A stretch of DNA of 25,262 nucleotides from Proteromonas lacertae (GCA_002245135.1 NGBS01000657.1:1-25262), one strand, 5' to 3'; shown: positions 1 to 11,716, counted from the first letter of the stretch. The notes: generated from the letters alone by a model not told the origin. Numbers and translations are program-made.

Positions 1-166
1 ATACAATAATTTGTTTGATCTACAACAAAATTTACAGAATTGTAAAATTTGAGTCATTCAGTGGTAAATATACAATGTTTTGAGAAAAAATAACTCAACC
101 TTTTAGTATATTATATTTATTTTAATATTACAAAAACAATACATTTAAAATAAAAAATAAAAGGAT

Positions 167-1463
167 TTACAATTTCAATAATTTATAGATTTTTTGAACT
201 AATTCAAACATCGATTTTATATATTCACCATCTCTATCTCTCTCTATTTAATAATAATAATAATATATTTTAAACAATACTAAATTCTTTAAGCCAATGT
301 TCACGATATGAAATAAACTTCTCCACAAAATCTTTATTTAGAATTACATCTGAATAACATTTATCATAAGAATAATTCAAAGTTGATAATATAACAAACA
401 ATATCTTTTCTCTGTACTCTAGATCATTTTTATCTACGAATTCTCTTGAATATTCTTTACAATAGTTGGAGAAATAATCTTTTATCTTTTCATTAAAATC
501 GGTTGTATCTTCTTCTAATAAATCACTAATCAAGTTGAATATTTTCTTCTTTAAATCGATATTTATCTTATTTTCTTTGATTAAAGGTATCGAAATGTTC
601 AAATCCATTGAAATTATTAAACTCAATTTGTGCCTAAATAAATAAAAATAAAAAATAATAATAAAAATACTGATGGATTATGTCTTAACAAACTTCCAAT
701 ACAATAAATTGCCTTTTTCATTGTCAATTCATCTTCTGAAGTTATTGAATTTTGTAATGCTTTAAGTATTGATTCTATTGGATGATATTTCATTGACATA
801 TCTTGCACATCTCTATCGTTCTTTACACATGTTCCAAATAAACTCAACACTCCTCTTTTCATTGCTGTTGTTGAATTTGTGTCATTTAATATATGTACCA
901 TTAGACTAAACCCAACCCATTCCATCTAAATCTTTTGCATTGTTTAAATCTGTTGTGTAATATTCTAAATCGTCTATTGCGAGAAGAATATCATCTTCTG
1001 TTGATTCTTCATTGAGTATTATGTTGATTCTATCTTTCATTTCTTTTGCATCACTAGTCATTGATTCCATTGCTTCTTTTAATTCTTTCTGTCTTCTATC
1101 CCATATTGTCTAATTATTCGAATTATTGAATTATTTATACTTGTAGTATTTCACGTATTTCTTCTTTTGATTTACCATCTAAATGCTTCAATTCTGGCTC
1201 TGGTTCTGGTAATCCCTATTATCTAAAATTAGATTTTATACTTCTAGAATAGTTTTCATCTTTTCATATTTCATTTCTTCTGAATCAGCATTATTTGATG
1301 TATTTTCAGATGTGTTGTATTTCTATTACTGATTTAAAATCACAAAACATACAATTGGTATTGTTCTAACTCCCAGTGTATCGTTGTAATCATCCAAGCA
1401 AGATGCAAATGAGAGGAAGAGTAAAGCAAAAGAGAATACGCAGAGGTAGTTAAGATATTTCAT
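167..1463 (-). CDS. SIL1: SIL1-type ER nucleotide exchange factor for Hsp70 (two apparent frame breaks)
   Basis: Likely ER-lumen cochaperone that releases ADP from BiP. Six exons are read: 1353-1463, 1242-1322, 1141-1215, 671-1109, 281-633 and 167-243, with introns of 26-37 nt (GTAT...TAG). The start gives a hydrophobic signal peptide (MKYLNYLCVFSFALLFLSF). An acidic/polar linker follows, then armadillo-type helices typical of the SIL1/Fes1/HspBP1 family: a DDLEYYTTDLNNAKDLD segment, SLLRHNPSAQ, and KKKIFNLISDLLEE. The short last exon adds DGEYIKSMFELVQKIYKLL, resembling the SIL1 C-terminus. The predicted length is about 377 aa, somewhat shorter than known SIL1. The signal peptide argues for SIL1 rather than cytosolic Fes1. 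Two +1 frame changes are needed, near 900-910 and near 565-600; see findings. The family call is fairly firm. Whether the gene is intact is not. Confidence 0.75.
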
Positions 1464-1825
1464 TTAATAAATATGTGTTCGTTTCTGATTGGATTGTTTG
1501 AGTAAGCTTGATCAATTTTACTTTATTTCTCTTTACAAAGATGTGAATTTGTTTAGTCACGATGAATTTTTAATGAAGACAGAATATCCAATCACAATAA
1601 ATCATTTATTAGAGATTACATTTTCAACTAATTTTAAAGAAAGAGTATATTTACACATTACATTAACCATATAAAAATTAAGCATTTTGTATAAGTAGAA
1701 TAACCATAAATCCATTTTTTCTTTGATAATTTGAAAGGTTATTTCTTTTATTGTCGTTTTTTAGCTTGTTAGGCTTGAACTTTTATTTGTTGATTTTTCA
1801 AAAATCTATTATAGTAATAGATAAG
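1464..1825. other. Divergent intergenic region, SIL1 / FN3 gene
   Basis: This 362-nt spacer separates the divergent starts of the SIL1-like gene and the ankyrin/FN3 gene. It holds a TCGTTTC sequence close to the SIL1 start (1479-1485) and a TCGTTT...GGCTTGA pair close to the FN3 start. A 61-codon open stretch on the plus strand (1489-1674) begins with TTG, has no recognisable domain and is not called as a gene. It probably holds both promoters. Confidence 0.5.
1751..1780 (+). promoter_or_regulatory. Putative promoter element, TCGTTT / GGCTTGA pair
   Basis: TCGTTT (from 1754) and GGCTTGA (to 1778) lie about 50-70 nt before the ATG of the FN3 gene. The same two short words recur upstream of four other genes in the window. 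Relative to those, one half-site is inverted here. The function is inferred only from recurrence and position. Confidence 0.35.
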
Positions 1826-4800
1826 ATGAGTGGAGAAACGAAAAATGAGTATAAATACAATAGCCCTGAAAAACATCTTGTCAATCATCAAGATGAATTG
1901 AAAGAAGATATAACTCTACAAAAATCCAATACTACGAAAACTAAAGAAGATAAAGAAATACTAATTAATCCTACAGATTTTCAGCGTTTAGTAGATAATT
2001 TTGTTGATTATGCTTCTAAAGGCAATCTAGAGAAAGTTAAAAAGTTATATGAATCAAATCCGAACATATTAGACATGAAAAGATCAAATACAGGATTGAC
2101 AGCTTTACACAGTTGTTCAGAATTTGGATATGACAAAGTATGTAAATATTTGTTAGATAATAAAGCGGATGTAAATACTCGTTCGAAAGTATATATAACT
2201 TATATATTATTATTATAACATAATAGTTAACTGGCTATACACCATTACATTTAGCATGTTCAAATGGTAAAGAATCAATTGTTTTGTTATTACTACAATA
2301 TGGAGCTGATAAGCATGTACCTGATAATAGAGGAGAATATGCAATATCAGTAGCAGAAGAATATCATCAAGAGAATATAGCAGATCTATTAAGAGAACCA
2401 CCATTAACCCCAAATCCACCAGAATTACTGTCAAATACACATAATACAATACAAATACAATGGAAATTACCCAATTATAATGGATCAAATGTGACAGATT
2501 ATGAAATATATTATGGGTTAAATAAGAATAATCTAACTCCACTTCATATAACCAAATTAACAGAGAATCAACCAGAAGCATTTGCTGATTATACAATTAA
2601 GCATTTATTACCATATACTGATTATTATATTACTATTAGATGTCATAATAAAGCGGGATGGAGTGGATTTAGTAAAATGGTACAATTGAAATCAGGCACT
2701 TACCATCCAAATCATCCTGAAAATATAGTCGTTTTAAATTATACAGCAATTTCAATAACAATAAAGTGGGATAATGGTAAAGAGAATGGTTATCCAATAG
2801 AAAGTAATATTGTACAATATAAAGAAATAACCAACGATGGATTAAATCAAGAATCAGAATGGATTGAATGTAAAGAAATATTCGAAATTGATCGATGTAA
2901 TATTGAGAATTTAAAACCAGGAAAAGGATATCAATTCAGAGTAAAAGTAAAGAATCAAGAAGGTTGGAGTGATTATTCAATTGAAAGTAGTGTATATTAT
3001 ACATACGAAGCTGGAACTCCTCGTGAAATAGGTTGTGATTATATTGATATTGAATGGAATATAGGAAATAACAACAATCATCGAAGTGAATTAAGACCAA
3101 GTGATAATGATTATGATTTTGTTAATGTTTGCAGTGATATAATGATGACTTCAATAGGTAAAGATAAAGATTTACCTGAAGAATATGAAGATTGGATATT
3201 AATAGCAAGACATGTAAAAGAAAATCATTTTGTGGTAAAGAATCTAAGGCCTTTTACTTATTATCGATTTAGAATAAAACCTGATAATGTTACAACTGAT
3301 TGGGATGAAATAGAAAAGAGCGATTATATTCAAACAAAACCATCTTTACCTGATTTTCCATTTGGTTTATCAATTGCTTCATTGTATTCACGTAGTGTTG
3401 AATTAATTTGGTCTGAACCAAATGATAATGGAAGTCCAATTACTGAATATTTAATTGAATATGAAAAGAACATTATTTTGCATAGTGAACTGTGTAATAT
3501 TGTTATTGATCATTTAAAACCTGGAACAGAATATCAAGTGAAGTATATATATATATTATATTATATTGTATTATATTGTATTATATTATTATTTAAATAG
3601 CGTATATTCAAGGAATAGTATTGGTTTAAGTCCAAAATCACCAACTTTGTCATTTATAACAAACTGTGATGTTCCTGACCCAATAATTAACTTCAAAATT
3701 ATCGAAACAACAGTTTCAAGTATTCATTTTCAATGGGAAGAACCTTGTGATAATGGTTATTCAATTGATAATTATATTATTGAATATTTACCAATTGATA
3801 GTAATAATAATAATAATAGTAATTCTGATTGGATTACAATGGAATTAGAATATTATAATACTGATTATGTTTTATTCAATTTGGATAGTGGTAAAGAATT
3901 TAGAATCAAAATTACAGCAGTAAATGGTTTAGGTAAAGGTGTTCCATATATATCAGAAACAATTTATACAAAATCATCTGTTCCAGGACCTGTAGTAGCA
4001 CCAACGTTAGAAAATAGAACAATGAATACGCTAGAAATCAGTTGGAATTATCCTGACGATCATGGCTCAATAGTAACCCAATTTGAGTTGTATATAATGA
4101 AAAGATCTTTTGAACAAGAGGAATACAATCCAGATTCACAGTTTACTATGACAGTACCAAATGATAAATTCATATCACCAATCTCCTGTGAGAATTGTTC
4201 ATTTTCTACTGTTATTGATAATTTATACCCATCAGATATTCATATAGTGAGAATTAGAGCTTATAATAAGAATGGATATGGTGATTATGGATCATTTAGT
4301 GTAGAAATGATTACAGAACCTTCCATACCAAATACTCCTTCTATTTTAACAATTAGTGATATAAAAGCAAGGACTTTAATGTTAGAATGGACAATTCCAA
4401 GATGTAATGGATATAAAATTAATAAATATGAAATTAATATGTTGGAAAGTAATGATGGAATATGGAAATTATATAGAAATAGAGATACAAATACTTTATA
4501 CTATCAGAACTTAGATACCAATGAAATTGTACCAGATTTACCAACAAATTCATTACTTCTACAACCAATGGGATGTACAGCAAATCATCATTTATTGAAT
4601 GACAAATTACCAATTATTTATGATGAAATAGTGAAGAATAATAAAGTAATATACTATAATACTGTTACAGGAAGTATTTATCCAGCTACTTCTGAAGATA
4701 AATCAACACAAACAAAAGATTTAAATGAAGTAAATAATAATCAAACAAACAATGATAAGAATGAACATAATACAAATTTACTATCTAATAGATGGTATGA

Positions 4801-5788
4801 AATATATGATAAAGACAGTGGTTTAATGTATTATTACAATAATTTAACAATGGAAGTGTGTTGGGAAAAACCTCAAAGTGATGGTAACAGCAGTAGTAGG
4901 AATAATTATATATTATACAATCCAAAAATACATAGAAATATAAAAATCCCATTTGCACCATTAACATATGTTCCTGGTATAGAATGGCAAAATATAGCAA
5001 CTCTAACAAATCCATCTAAAAGTCTTTATAATGTAATAAATCTAAAACCAAATAACTATTATCAATTTAGGTTATGTTGTTATAATAAACTTGGTAAAAG
5101 TGATTATATCTATTCAAATACAATTAAAACATTGAAAGATATTCCAGATCCTCCTACTTCATTTATTGTAAAAGTAATTGATGGTAAAACAATCTATTGT
5201 GCTTGGAGTGCTAGTAAAGATAATGGTTCAAAAATAAAAGAATATATTTTGGAATATAAACCATTACAATTTACACAAATGATTACTACATCCTCATTAA
5301 AGACAAATAATATAACAAGCTTAAGTGCTGTTAATAAAGATAAAATGAATAAATGGTATGCTATCACTAACATCAAATCACTTAATTATACAGTTCAAAA
5401 CTTATATCCATGCTGTGAATATCTATTTAGAATAAAATCAAAAAATGAATATGGTGAATCAATTTATAAGTGTAATTTAGATATATATACTACTCCTGCT
5501 GGTGTTCCTGGTTTAATGTCATCACCTAAATTAATTGAAAAGACTGATACAACCGCTACTATTGAGTGGACTAGACCTGTTGATAATGGATCTCCAGTTT
5601 CTAATTATGATTTGAGATATAGAGCAGAATTTGAAAATAATAATTATGATTGGAAATACTGTGATAGAATCATAGATACAGTTGTGACTTTATGTGAATT
5701 AGTTCCAGAAACGACTTATACAGTTCAATTAAGAGCAAATAACAATGCAGGACATGGACCATGGTCTCAATCACAGTTTTCAATATAA
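1826..5788 (+). CDS. Ankyrin / fibronectin-III / WW multidomain protein
   Basis: Three exons are read (1826-2188, 2227-3542, 3601-5788), with introns of 38 and 58 nt, giving about 1288 aa. Ankyrin repeats occupy roughly residues 60-170 (TALHSCSEFGYDKVCKYLL; TPLHLACSNGKESIVLLLL). About nine FN3 domains follow, starting near residues 179, 282, 384, 493, 583, 689, 800, 1079 and 1193, with the usual core W and Y.F.V/I pattern. FN3-7 is interrupted by an insert holding two or three WW-like modules: a degenerate one at about 845-875, a possible one near 900-920, and a good one at 956-985 with both W, YYYNN and the final P. No signal peptide or membrane segment is seen, so a cytosolic or axonemal scaffold role is likely. 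The ANK-FN3 pairing recalls FANK1, but this protein is much larger. No precise function is assigned. The ATG at 1826 is the first in frame with the ankyrin region. Confidence 0.8.
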
Positions 5789-5940
5789 TTATGATATATT
5801 TAATAATCTTTTCTACTTTTCTTTTGAGATGTGTAAAACAAATAATAGTTACATGGTAAATGTAAATTTGACATTTGAAAGATCAAAAATTCTTTTTTCT
5901 ATTTTTTGAGTGTTTGTTATCTTTAATATAAATCTATTTT

Positions 5941-6603
5941 ATGGCAGTATATATTATTATTACATTCTCTATCATATTGGGCATTGTACTTATTTCTATT
6001 TAGATCAATTGGATTCTTCTAATAAGTCGTCAAGGTAAAGTGAGATTATCGAAATGGTATCTTACTGTATCATCAAAGGTATGTGAATGTAGTATATACT
6101 TCCATTAGGATAAAGCAAGAATTACTAGAGAAGTTACTGCCCTAATTCTAGCTAGAAATGAAAGATTATGCAATTTTCTTGAATATAGAGAAGGCACATT
6201 AGTTTATAGAAGGTATTCTATTTAATTGGTAAATTAACTATATTATCAATAGATATGCTAGTTTATATTTTCTATTTCACATTGATAAAAAGGATAATGA
6301 ATTAATGACACTTGAAACAATACAACATTTTGTTGAAATCTTAGATCAATATTTTGGAAATGTATATATAAGAGTTGAAGTTATATTTTATAGGTATGCG
6401 AATTGGATGTCATTTATAATTTTGATAAAGTGTATTATATAGTAGATGAACTGTTTATTAGTGGAAGATTAATGGAATCAAGTAAGAGAGAAATATTATC
6501 AGTTTGTGATGAACAAGATAAAGTGTATGAAGAAGAACAACAAAATCAAATGGTTGGTAAAGTCAAGTCTACTATTAAAGATATTAAAGAAGTTTTGGCT
6601 TAA
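5941..6603 (+). CDS. AP1S: AP-1 complex sigma subunit (clathrin adaptor small chain)
   Basis: Small subunit of the clathrin adaptor that sorts cargo between trans-Golgi and endosomes. Five exons (5941-5946, 6004-6078, 6109-6212, 6253-6361, 6394-6603) give 167 aa, close to the family length of about 160. The first exon codes only Met-Ala and splices into INWILLISRQGKVRLSKWY, the family's N-terminal strand. Other hallmarks are LARNERLCNFLEYREG, RRYASLYFLFHID, FVEILDQYFGNVCELDVIYN and DELFISGRLMESSK. The FGNVCELD and DELFISG wording fits sigma-1 better than sigma-2 or sigma-3. The two-codon first exon is the least certain part, but an in-frame Met is otherwise lacking at the conserved start. No AP partner genes are nearby. 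Confidence 0.9.
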
Positions 6604-6693
6604 AATATATTATATTCTTTATTTTGTTATTAATATGGTTTTTATTTTGTTATACCAGTAAAAGAAAATCATCTATAAATAACAGAAAAAGAA

Positions 6694-6923
6694 TTAAGGT
6701 TTGAATAATTCACTTACATCAATATTTTCTGATTTAGTTGCATAAATAACTAATCCTGGAAGAAAACCATAATAAAATGCATACTAAAATGAGTAGAATT
6801 AAAAAATGAGTATACTTTAAAACCTGTATAACCATAACCTAATAGATTCAATGTTTTCTGTACGACTGGTGGTAATGGTTTTGCTGCTGGCTGTGTAGGA
6901 GGTCTGAATAATGCAGAATTCAT
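6694..6923 (-). CDS. Small Tom7-like membrane protein
   Basis: A 65-aa protein from two exons (6816-6923 and 6694-6783) separated by a 32-nt GTAT...TAG intron. The N-terminal half is proline-rich (RPPTQPAAKPLPP). The C-terminal half has one membrane segment, YAFYYGFLPGLVIYATKS, resembling the core of Tom7 of the mitochondrial outer-membrane import complex (family pattern F..A..WGF[IL]P.VIY). Tom7 normally lacks such a proline-rich leader and ends in a short conserved tail that is not evident here. An alternative 3' end is possible, since GTAAGT near 6710 could act as a donor. The gene is convergent with AP-1 sigma and divergent from APC5 (63 nt between starts). It could also be another small mitochondrial membrane protein. 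Confidence 0.45.
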
Positions 6924-6986
6924 AATTATTTATTAATACAAATACAATATAGTGTATTTTAGTGTATTTTTTCAAAATTTAAAAAA

Positions 6987-9371
6987 ATGGTTTTAGTTGA
7001 AGTGCCTTCTCCATATCAGTTTTCAATAGCATTACTCATAGAAGTATTCTTTTTTGTTTGATTTTGTATAGTATTATTGCCGTTTAGAACCTGATTATTC
7101 TGATGATAGTAATGATGTTGACTTATTGACAGAAGATGAGGATTTACCATTTATTGACATGATTTATTATCATATTAAAGAAGATTCCAATGGGAAGAAC
7201 CACAATATCAATGAATTATTTGAGTCATTTAAATCATTGCCTGAAGTACTTGCAAATAAAATATGCGCTTTTTATGAAAATACAATAACTGCAATGGATA
7301 ATACTGATTCTATTATATCTATTTTCGATTCATTTAGTGTATAATTGAATATAGCAATATATTCTAGAAAGTGTTTATTGAATCAGGTGAATATAAACAT
7401 TTATCAACAGACAGTCTGTTAGGTAAATTCATGAGAAGAATTCTAGCAAATATTCAAGTTTTACCATATGAAAATATATCTGAATTAAACAACGATATAA
7501 TAACTTATTACTCAGAAGATAATTCAGTGGAAAAGAGTGAAGATGAAATTGATGGTATTGATGATGATAAATCCAAAGATGAATGTCATCATAAAATATC
7601 AATTCATCAAAACCATCAACAATTAATAAATATACTAAATGAAATCACATCAAATAAATCATCTACTTCTTCCTCTTCTTTACCATATATAACTAAAACA
7701 GGAATAACTCAATTGATATCATTAGATAACAAAACTGATTGTTTAGAATACTTCATCTCATATATTGAGAATTTGAAATATAATAATAATATGATTGAAG
7801 CTATTAATTCTATTCATCATTTTATCAATATGAATATGCAAGGTAACAATAATGAATTATGTTATGGGTTATATTTTCTAGCATTATTATCAAAACATTT
7901 TAATTATAATAAAATAGCAATGAAATATATCAACGAAACAATTAAAGTATCTCATTTACATAAGAATGAAGAATGTGTTTTGCTTACATTATACTTACAA
8001 TATCAAATATTTGTTTTGGAGAATAATATTCAAGCTGAAAGTTTGATTGTTGAATGTATTAACCAATCAAAAGAGTTGAATAATAAAGATAAACTATTAG
8101 AGAATAATAATGAGAATAAATCAAGTGTTAATAATTATTTGACAATATTATTTCAATTGTCATATTGTAATTATATTTTGCTCCATCCAAAAGTTACTTA
8201 TGAAAATGAAGTTGATGGAACATCTGTTTCATTTATACAGAAAGTAAAAGAATTACTTTATTCATCATATCCATTATTTAATGATATTGATAATGAATGG
8301 AATGTAACAAAAATGAAGGATTTAAAGACATTGTTGTTATACTACTATTCTATTAATATAACTCTATTTGATATGATTGGATATAATATAGTTTCAGATT
8401 TTAATATTAATTCAATCAAATCAAATGATTTTCTATTGAAATGGAAAAGAATAATGCATATGAAAGTGGAAAGTGGGAAATCTATGTATTATAATATTAT
8501 ACACTCTGTATACTATTTATTAATAGATTTGCAGAAAGAATAAAGCTTATTGAAGAAGAAGAAGCAGTTGAAAAAGATATATCAGAATGGAAATTAATGA
8601 AATATATGTTGTTATATATACAGTCTAAAAATAGAGACATTAACAAAGATGAGATTAAAAATTACTATAAAATCTATAAAGATGAATTAGAAATACAACA
8701 ATGTAATAACATTCAATACAAGTTAGAGTTAATGTCATTGAAATGTGAATATAAATTGGATATTGAACATAATTATAATGATGGTTTTAACAGTTTATAT
8801 AATTTGATTTACTATTGTAAAGAAAATGTATATATAATAATATATCTATTATTTTATATAGAATTTCCCATTCTATCAAGTTAAATATATAATAGAATAT
8901 GCAGAATATCTAATTGATAAAGGAATCTATAACAATCCACAGCTAAACTCTCTATTAGTTGAAGGTTTAATAGTTAGTAAAAAATACAGTTTAAATTCAT
9001 ATATTGTAAAGATTGAAATATTGCAGTTATACTTTTTACAAAAGAGTAATGTATATGAAACATCTTATAAAGATGTGAATGAAAATCTGCAGTTGTATTT
9101 AAACAAAATCAATGAATATTTTGATGAATATGATAAAGCAAAATATGTTGTTTTTATATCATCAATAATGTTTGAATTGTATAAAAATGAAAAAGAATCA
9201 ATCAATTTCAATGATATCATATCAATATTAAATAGTATTTATCAAATTGTAAAATCTTATGAATCAAGAAAACTAAAAAAGTCTATTTTTATGTTAAAAG
9301 CTTTAATTTATAATATGAATGGAGATATAGCAAAAAGAGAAGAATTTTCTAAATTATATAACTCTAATTAA
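6987..9371 (+). CDS. ANAPC5: Anaphase-promoting complex subunit 5 (APC5)
   Basis: Scaffold subunit of the APC/C ubiquitin ligase, which drives mitotic exit. Five exons (6987-7043, 7072-7338, 7368-8485, 8527-8827, 8862-9371) with introns of 28-41 nt give 750 aa, close to the family's roughly 750. The N-terminus (MVLVEVPSPYQFSIALLIE) fits the Apc5 N-terminal helical domain. The family signature lies near residues 270-320 (GLYFLALLSKHFNYNKIA followed by a TPR-like helix pair). The rest is alpha-helical and TPR-like, with low-complexity Ser/Asn/Asp stretches near residues 150-210. The intron at 8486-8526 is placed in phase 2 because the unspliced frame ends shortly after it. The last 63 codons (from 9182) belong to the repeated segment H and reappear twice downstream. 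No APC/C partner lies in the window. Confidence 0.78.
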
Positions 9372-9411
9372 ACATATTTCACAAATATAAAACAATTAAA
9401 TATTATTGAAC

Positions 9412-9674
9412 TTATTCAAATGTGTCTTTTGGTACTTCCGAACTTAATTTTACTTCTGATTCTACTTTAGATTCTATTTCTGACTTTTTATCAAAATTGT
9501 CGTTTAATTTATTAGTTTTCTCTCCTTCTACCAATTTAGTTTTTTCTGTTGGTTTTTCTGGTGAGTTATTTTCTCTCATTTTCTTCTGTTCAAGATATCT
9601 TTCATGTATTACCAACTTTATTCTTGCCATTGAATCTTTAACCTATTTATAATCAATATTTTTATAAAAATACT
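9412..9674 (-). pseudogene. Truncated uL29m fragment, copy 1 (last exon plus intron)
   Basis: Matches the last exon (9412-9642) and the 31-nt last intron (9643-9673) of the complete uL29m gene at 14536-15088. Identity stops at the intron's 5' splice site, where the upstream region of the Hsp70-like gene begins. The first two exons are missing, so the bL29-like core cannot be made from here. An internal ATG could start a 72-codon frame (MARIKLVIHERYLEQKK), but no promoter for it is evident. It is a by-product of the tandem array. Confidence 0.85.
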
Positions 9675-9839
9675 AGTCATTGATTTATTTCTGACTTTCT
9701 TACTTAAATAATTATAAAGAAATATCATAAATAGACATTCATAAGAAAATTAAAAAAATAAAATGAAACAAGCCAAATAATTATTAGTCGTTTCATAATA
9801 TTCTTTTCATTTTACAGTAAGATATAGCGTTTAGATATA
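9675..9839 (+). promoter_or_regulatory. Upstream region of Hsp70-like copy 1
   Basis: This 165-nt region separates the truncated uL29m intron from the Hsp70-like ATG. It carries CAAGCC (9770) and TCGTTTC (9789-9795), spaced as in the uL29m upstream region, followed by a pyrimidine-rich stretch ending in CAG. The recurrence suggests a promoter element. The same region is repeated at 12237-12401. Confidence 0.4.
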
Positions 9840-11600
9840 ATGAATAGAGGTAAAATTGGTATAAACATAGGATTAGAAAATGTTGTAAGTGGAATTTATA
9901 GTAATAACCATACTCAAATAATAATAGACAGTGGTGCCAATCAAACTATTCCTGCTTATGTTTATTATAATCCACATTCTCCTGAAATTATTGTAGGATA
10001 TAGTGCAAAACATAATCCTAATACTGTAGGCCATTCTGTGTATGACATATTAAGGTTAGTAGGAGTGAGATATAATGATGAAGAATTACAAGAATATATG
10101 AATGATTGGACATTTACAGTGGTAAATGATAATGGTGAAGCAAAAGTAGAGTTAGAATATAATAACAACATTATTCATGTAAGTGGAGTAGATTTGTTAT
10201 GTGAGATATTTAAGTATAATAAACATTGTGCTGATGAGCAATGTGGTAACAATCCAGACAGGAGAACTGAATGTGTGATAAGTGTTCTATCATATATGAA
10301 TGATGATCAAAGATTATTAATAAAAGAAGCAGCTGAAAGAGCAAATTTAAAAGTGTTAAATGTAATTTCATCTTCAATATGTGCAAATATTGCTTATATT
10401 CATGAAAATCAATCAAGAAAAGATAAAGAAACAAATCTCGTGTTTGATTTAGAAGAAAGAGAATTTAATGTTGATATAGTTAATACTGATAATATTAACA
10501 AACTATCTGAATTAATCTATTCAAAATATGGTAATGAAATAAGTTTGAATAAAATAATAGATAATGTTTGTAATTATTATGTTGAAAAATATAAAAACAA
10601 AACAGGAGAATCACTCAATGATAAAAGAAAAATGGAACTTAGAAGAGCATGTGAAGAATCTATAGAATATATAGACGAATATTGCAGTCAAGCTTATATT
10701 GATGTTGAGTTTTTAGAAGATGCTGATATAGATACAGAATTAACATTATCCACATTTAATAGCTTAAATGATAATATTTTTAAAAGAGTGGTTGATTATG
10801 CACATACAGCTGTTGAAGAATCAGGATTAAGTGAATCTATTATTAATTATATTATATTAGTTGGTTGTGGTTCAAGAATTAAGATAATAAGAGAATTATT
10901 ACAAGTTAAATTTAAAGAATCAAAAATTATTAAATATTTTAATCCAGAAGAAATTTGTGCATATGGAGCAACAATTATAGCAAATAATAGTGGTTTTAGA
11001 ATAAGTGATTCATTTGATAGAATTGAGAATAATAGAAAGAAATTTTTAGAAAAGCTTATTACATTATTGAATAATTATGTAGATGATATTCGTTCAAATG
11101 AATTATTATCTGTTATTAAAGAGGTGAATGATTATGTGAAATGTGAAAGATGCAACAGAAAAAGAAATGATAAATTCTTATCAAAAATTGGTGTATGTAT
11201 ATGATAAATATAAATATATTAATTATAGAATCTGATTCACAAAGAAGTTATTAAATACTTGTATAAATTATTCCATTCTATTATAAATAGTCAAAAGATA
11301 ATAGATAGAAAACCATATATTGGTCCTAAAATTTCACATTATTTAAGTGAAGATGATATTAAAAAAAGCATAAAGAATCTAAATCATTTGATTGAAATTA
11401 ATAAACAATGTAATGTAGAATTAACAAAAGGATATTCTGTAAGTATTATTGATGATGATTCTATTGGAACAATAAAAGAATATTTTGGAAATGATAAATA
11501 TTTAATTGAATTAAATGATGGAGGTTTTATAAAAAAGAAAAGTGATTATATATTACCAATTGTAGGTAAATGTACAACAGATTATGTTTTATTCAATTGA
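9840..11600 (+). CDS. Degenerate Hsp70-family protein, copy 1
   Basis: Two exons (9840-11192 and 11229-11600, intron 36 nt, phase 0) give 574 aa. Residues 1 to about 395 follow the Hsp70 nucleotide-binding domain: QTIPAYVYY, DDQRLLIKEAAERANLKVLN, YIILVGCGSRIKIIRELL and NPEEICAYGAT. Phosphate loop 1 (GINIGLENVVSG, 7-18) lacks the usual Asp and Thr pair. The lysine of the DAKRLIG-type motif is Leu71. Loop 2 (FDLEEREFNVDI, 202-213) lacks the glycines, and the following subdomain is shortened. ATP hydrolysis is therefore unlikely. No canonical substrate-binding domain follows. Instead there is a helical stretch and an SH3/Tudor-like segment at about 517-562 (GTIKEYFGNDKYLIELNDGG). The layout is nearest to HSPA14/Ssz1-type proteins, but I cannot assign orthology. 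Copy 1 differs from copy 2 at residues 150, 311 and 312. Confidence 0.75.
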
Positions 11601-11696
11601 ACTAACTCTCTGTTAATCTTGTTTATAACACTATTTCAATATATATTTATAGCATAATTATATTTCTGTATAATCAACACATAGATAAATCTAAAC

Positions 11697-11716
11697 CATC
11701 TATGAACAGATAGATG
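11697..11716. other. Short inverted repeat 3' of Hsp70-like copy 1
   Basis: CATCTAT and ATAGATG pair around a 6-nt loop about 100 nt after the stop codon. The same hairpin recurs at 14259-14278. It may be chance in AT-rich DNA. No mobile-element ends are seen around it. Confidence 0.3.

Noticed and set aside
1-166. Left edge of the window
   Set aside because: AT-rich sequence past the SIL1 stop, with no frame, RNA gene or repeat that I can support.
1489-1674. 61-codon plus-strand open frame in the SIL1/FN3 spacer
   Set aside because: It starts with TTG, shows no domain or splice link to a neighbour, and lies where two divergent promoters are expected.
9422-9652. 76-codon plus-strand frame present three times (also 11984 and 14546)
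   Set aside because: It is the exact antisense of the uL29m last exon; its recurrence is explained by the tandem array.
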